Origin: Scleropages formosus
Taxonomy: Eukaryota > Chordata > Actinopteri > Osteoglossiformes > Osteoglossidae
NCBI RefSeq assembly: GCF_900964775.1
Contig: NC_041825.1
Span: 5,988,001-6,052,000, forward strand
Reading direction: 5' to 3'
Length of the DNA stretch: 64,000 nt
The position numbers were made by a program, and so were the translations under genes. Positions 61,056 through 64,000 of the stretch are shown piece after piece. Under the pieces are notes generated by a model. It did not search any database. It was given only the letters and a program-made list of their open reading frames with translations, and was not told the DNA's origin. The stretch's first letter is position 1. Each line of letters starts with the position of its first letter.

Positions 61056-61480
61056 TGATTAAATAGCCTGCGATGGACTGGGGCCCCATCCAGGGGTGTA
61101 CCCTTGACTAGTCTCGCTCCGTGTGCTTCCGGGATAGGCTCCGGACCACCGCGACCCTGACATGAACAGAAGAGTTGCTGATAGTGCGTATGGGTGTGAT
61201 TAATTGGTAAACCTAAGACTGATATTCAGGTTTGAGACAGGCTCCCTGATACACCTGCTCTTACAGGTGGGTTCCCCCCCCCAATGAAATATTTTTCACT
61301 GAAAAAAGTTGGAAGAACATTCCCCAAATAATTAGATCATTCGATGTTTATACACTGGCTCTTTCTGTTACCATCACTCGAGTTAAACATTTTCAAAGAA
61401 GCAAACATTTCCCAGGGCAAATATTTATTTTTAAAGACAAGCGGGCAAGAAAATTGATGGATGGATGGATGGATTTCTAC
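61056..61480 (+). repeat. 3' end of a fish interspersed repeat with (GATG)n tail
   Basis: The piece cctgcgatggactggggccc then catccaggggtgtaccctt, and ttccgggataggctccggac, is a very common fish repeat end. After about 270 bp of unrelated DNA comes gcgggcaagaaaattgatgg and four GATG units (61455-61472). That looks like the normal terminus of the same repeat, suggesting an insertion split it. Confidence 0.5.
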
Positions 61481-62329
61481 AAAAATATTTTCTCGCATTT
61501 CTGTTGCAGTAAATTACACGCGCGCGTATTTACACGACCAGCCTTCAAGTGTCGGTAAAAGATTTCGGAACGGAATTGCAATGGGGGACCATCTTAATTC
61601 AACTCTATTCCACAGTGTTTACAGCTGGCCCCTGGTGTTCCTGAGTGTCGGTAAAAATAACAGCTCCATTTAGCGCAGGCGTACTGTCTCCATGGAGATG
61701 AATGTGCAGAGAAGTTGGGGAACGATGCTTAGACAGGCACTGACTACGATTTTGTGGAGACAGCGTGTTTGTTTCTACAATTTTGAATTAGATTTCATTT
61801 TAATGCTGCTATAAATTGATGAAATGTGTGTGTTTTCTTATGGCTAAATCCGAGACTTTTACAGAACCTAACCGGCGAATGGGCGTTTGTATTTACTAAT
61901 TCTAAGCTTTTATTGATTGTAACTTATTGTCTTGTGATTTAAGAGAAAAAAATGAATTAAAAAGCAGACTTTCGCTGACATGTGTGTTCAAAATTGGGGG
62001 GGGGGTCACTGTTTTGTTCACCGATTTGTTTTTAGATAATGATAATTTAGGTAACGATAATTGTTATGGCCGTGTGGTGCTATTTTCAGATGCACAAAAG
62101 TCCATGGTGTACGGAAGAACCTCTTTTAAAACTCTGGTCCTGGCGAGGTAATAATATCGAGGTTAAAAAAATGTAATATTTTCAGTAGGTAAATTAATGG
62201 CATAATTTAACCTTGTTAAATTTATTTTCCGAAATAAGAAAAAAACCTATTGCCAGGGCTGCAGTGCTCGAGTCTCCATAGCACGGTAAATTTAGCAAAT
62301 ACAATCCGACTCCATCATTGTCTTCCGTA

Positions 62330-62464
62330 GGTATTTTCAAATCGGGGGCGGCATTTTGTTCCCCCGTGACGTAATGCGACGCTGACATGGTGGTTACGTC
62401 GTCGGATTTTACGCTATACGTCGGAGAAGGTATAAATAAAACCGCGGCGCGATGCCTTTGGCTC
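62330..62464 (+). promoter_or_regulatory. Histone H3.3 gene core promoter
   Basis: A CRE-like tgacgtaa (62367-62374), a second ttacgtcg (about 62394) and a clear TATA box, tataaataaa (62431-62440), are correctly spaced before a presumed start site near 62460-62470. CpG density rises from here to about 63.25 kb. Confidence 0.7.
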
Positions 62465-62524
62465 TAACAGTCCTGTATTGAAGTTTCGGGAGTCGTTAGG
62501 CTCGAGAGCGTTAAACACGATCCG
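62465..62524 (+). other. H3.3 untranslated first exon
   Basis: The sequence from about 30 nt past the TATA box ends at a strong donor (cacgatccg followed by gtaagg, intron from 62525). An untranslated first exon and a long first intron are normal for vertebrate H3.3 genes. Intron 1 (62525 to about 63838 or 63848) shows CpG-rich DNA and no other gene. Confidence 0.6.
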
Positions 62525-63866
62525 GTAAGGATTAATTTATTTTCGTACGTTCTCTATTTCCCCTTGCTTTGAAATTCTGAAACATTCGGAAGAGACCGCT
62601 TCTTTAGCGACCAATTTTAGTAAATTGAAACATTAATTGATTTTTCGTCGGCATGTAGCGAAGGAGCGCGGACGAGGGGAGCAATTCGGACGCGTTATTG
62701 TTGGTGATCGCAGGCTAGCCCGTTAGCTCGCCTCATTCGCGTAATAATAGTAGCACCTAAGTTTCTAAACGGTGTTCCAGCTCTGTCGGCCACCAGTGCC
62801 TGAAGCGTGGCGTGTCCTTTCAGCGCCGGTGTGCAGCCAGCAGCCGGGCGGATGGTGAAAGACGGCCGAGAGACAAAGCGCGCAGCGCTCGGCAGTGTTT
62901 GTTCACTTGAGGGACGCCATGTTACAGCAGAGTCCTCAGATGGAGGGAACGGAACGTGTCTGCTTGCTGTCGTGTAATGGTGGCGTAAGGGAAAATAAGC
63001 CTGATATTTAGGTCCACGTTTTTTAATAAAAAAGCGGTGCTGTGAGATGTCCACAGAATTCAGACGTAAGTATTCTTTTTATAACGGGAATAATATTGTT
63101 TGTAGTCGTTAAACGGCGTATGGTTCCGCCGTGAAGTTGTGAATCTCGCGCCGCGACTGTCGGTCCGGAAACATTTGAATGTGAAACGGCGGTTCGGCTG
63201 CGCGCTCGAGACGCGGGAACGAGCGGGGCCTGAGCGGCTCTGCGCATCTCCACCTACTTAAATCTTAGTTTAATTCTCACTGGATGATACTTTTCCGCAG
63301 TCGGCCTGTTATACAATTAGTCATTTTAATATTCGTACCACATTGTGAATTAAAAAAAAAAAAAACTACATACAGGGGGGGTCTTGAAGTTTAGGTTGAG
63401 CACGGAATTATTCGAATACTTAATTATGAAATCTCCGGAAAAATATTAAATCTGTTTTGAGGGAGAATCGATCGTGTGAAATAGTTGTTGCTGGTTGTGT
63501 TTCCAACCAAATCAAATGGCGGCCATTGTACCGCCTGCTGGTTCGCACACAAAGGCTAGGAACGTGTGTGTGTGTGTGTTCGTTCAAAGCCTTTGATGGT
63601 TAGTTGGTTTAACGCGTCATTTTGTATAATTCATCGCCTACAATTCGCTTCTGAAATGTGCCGTCGTTGTGAAGCAACCGAAGCGCCGTTCAAAACTGGC
63701 AGTTTAACTGGAGTTTCGCGCGCCGCTTCACTGGTGATTTACATACATTTACATTTTTTGCCAGAAAGAAAGTATTTTGTAGATTTTTTTTATTATTATT
63801 TTAAATTTGTGACCTGTACCAATTGCGCTGTGTTGCAGTGTTCTGTAGGTAACTCGGGGGAAGTGA

Positions 63867-64000
<134 letters not shown>

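Overview
This window is vertebrate nuclear DNA, almost certainly from a ray-finned fish. It holds intron-rich genes with GT-AG junctions, CpG-rich divergent promoters, long (CA)n and homopolymer tracts, tRNA-derived SINEs of fish type, Tc1/mariner relics and RTE/Rex3-like LINE fragments. No bacterial, CRISPR or phage feature is present. The species cannot be named from sequence alone.

Layout from left to right. Positions 1-2350 hold a decayed LINE (minus strand) and a possible solo LTR. The last coding exon of the rhomboid protease RHBDL1 (plus) lies at 3746-4017, and a plausible poly(A) signal follows at 8510. A six-exon gene of about 250 aa that I cannot name (minus, 9181-12067) stands head to head with WDR24 (plus, 13472-18796), sharing a CpG-rich promoter near 12.1-12.5 kb. 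A 4 kb stretch without genes follows. ANKS3 (minus, 23265-29040) is complete in 15 coding exons. A repeat-rich gap leads to a UPF0488/C8orf33-type gene (minus, 33196-35100), with a degraded second copy of its core exons just upstream (35152-35691). A repeat-dominated, AT-rich stretch (36-43 kb) precedes UNKL (minus, 43432-60296), complete in 16 coding exons. A 2 kb gap separates UNKL from a divergent histone H3.3 gene (plus), whose promoter, untranslated first exon, intron 1 and first coding exon are inside the window.

The genes do not form a pathway. WDR24 belongs to GATOR2 (amino-acid signalling to mTORC1). ANKS3 is a ciliary ankyrin/SAM scaffold. UNKL is a CCCH/RING protein. H3.3 is the replication-independent histone. 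The content resembles human 16p13.3 (RHBDL1, WDR24, ANKS3, UNKL), whereas the UNKL-H3.3 adjacency resembles the UNK-H3-3B pair on human 17q25. This suggests an ancestral linkage retained here.

Exon coordinates were obtained by matching reading frame across GT-AG sites and should be right to within a base or two. The reconstructed lengths (WDR24 788 aa, ANKS3 636 aa, UNKL 803 aa) agree with remembered vertebrate orthologues. The most interesting items are the C8orf33 exon duplication, the unnamed gene with a 5-nt first coding exon, an orphan coiled-coil exon downstream of ANKS3, and two SINE families sharing one 3' tail.
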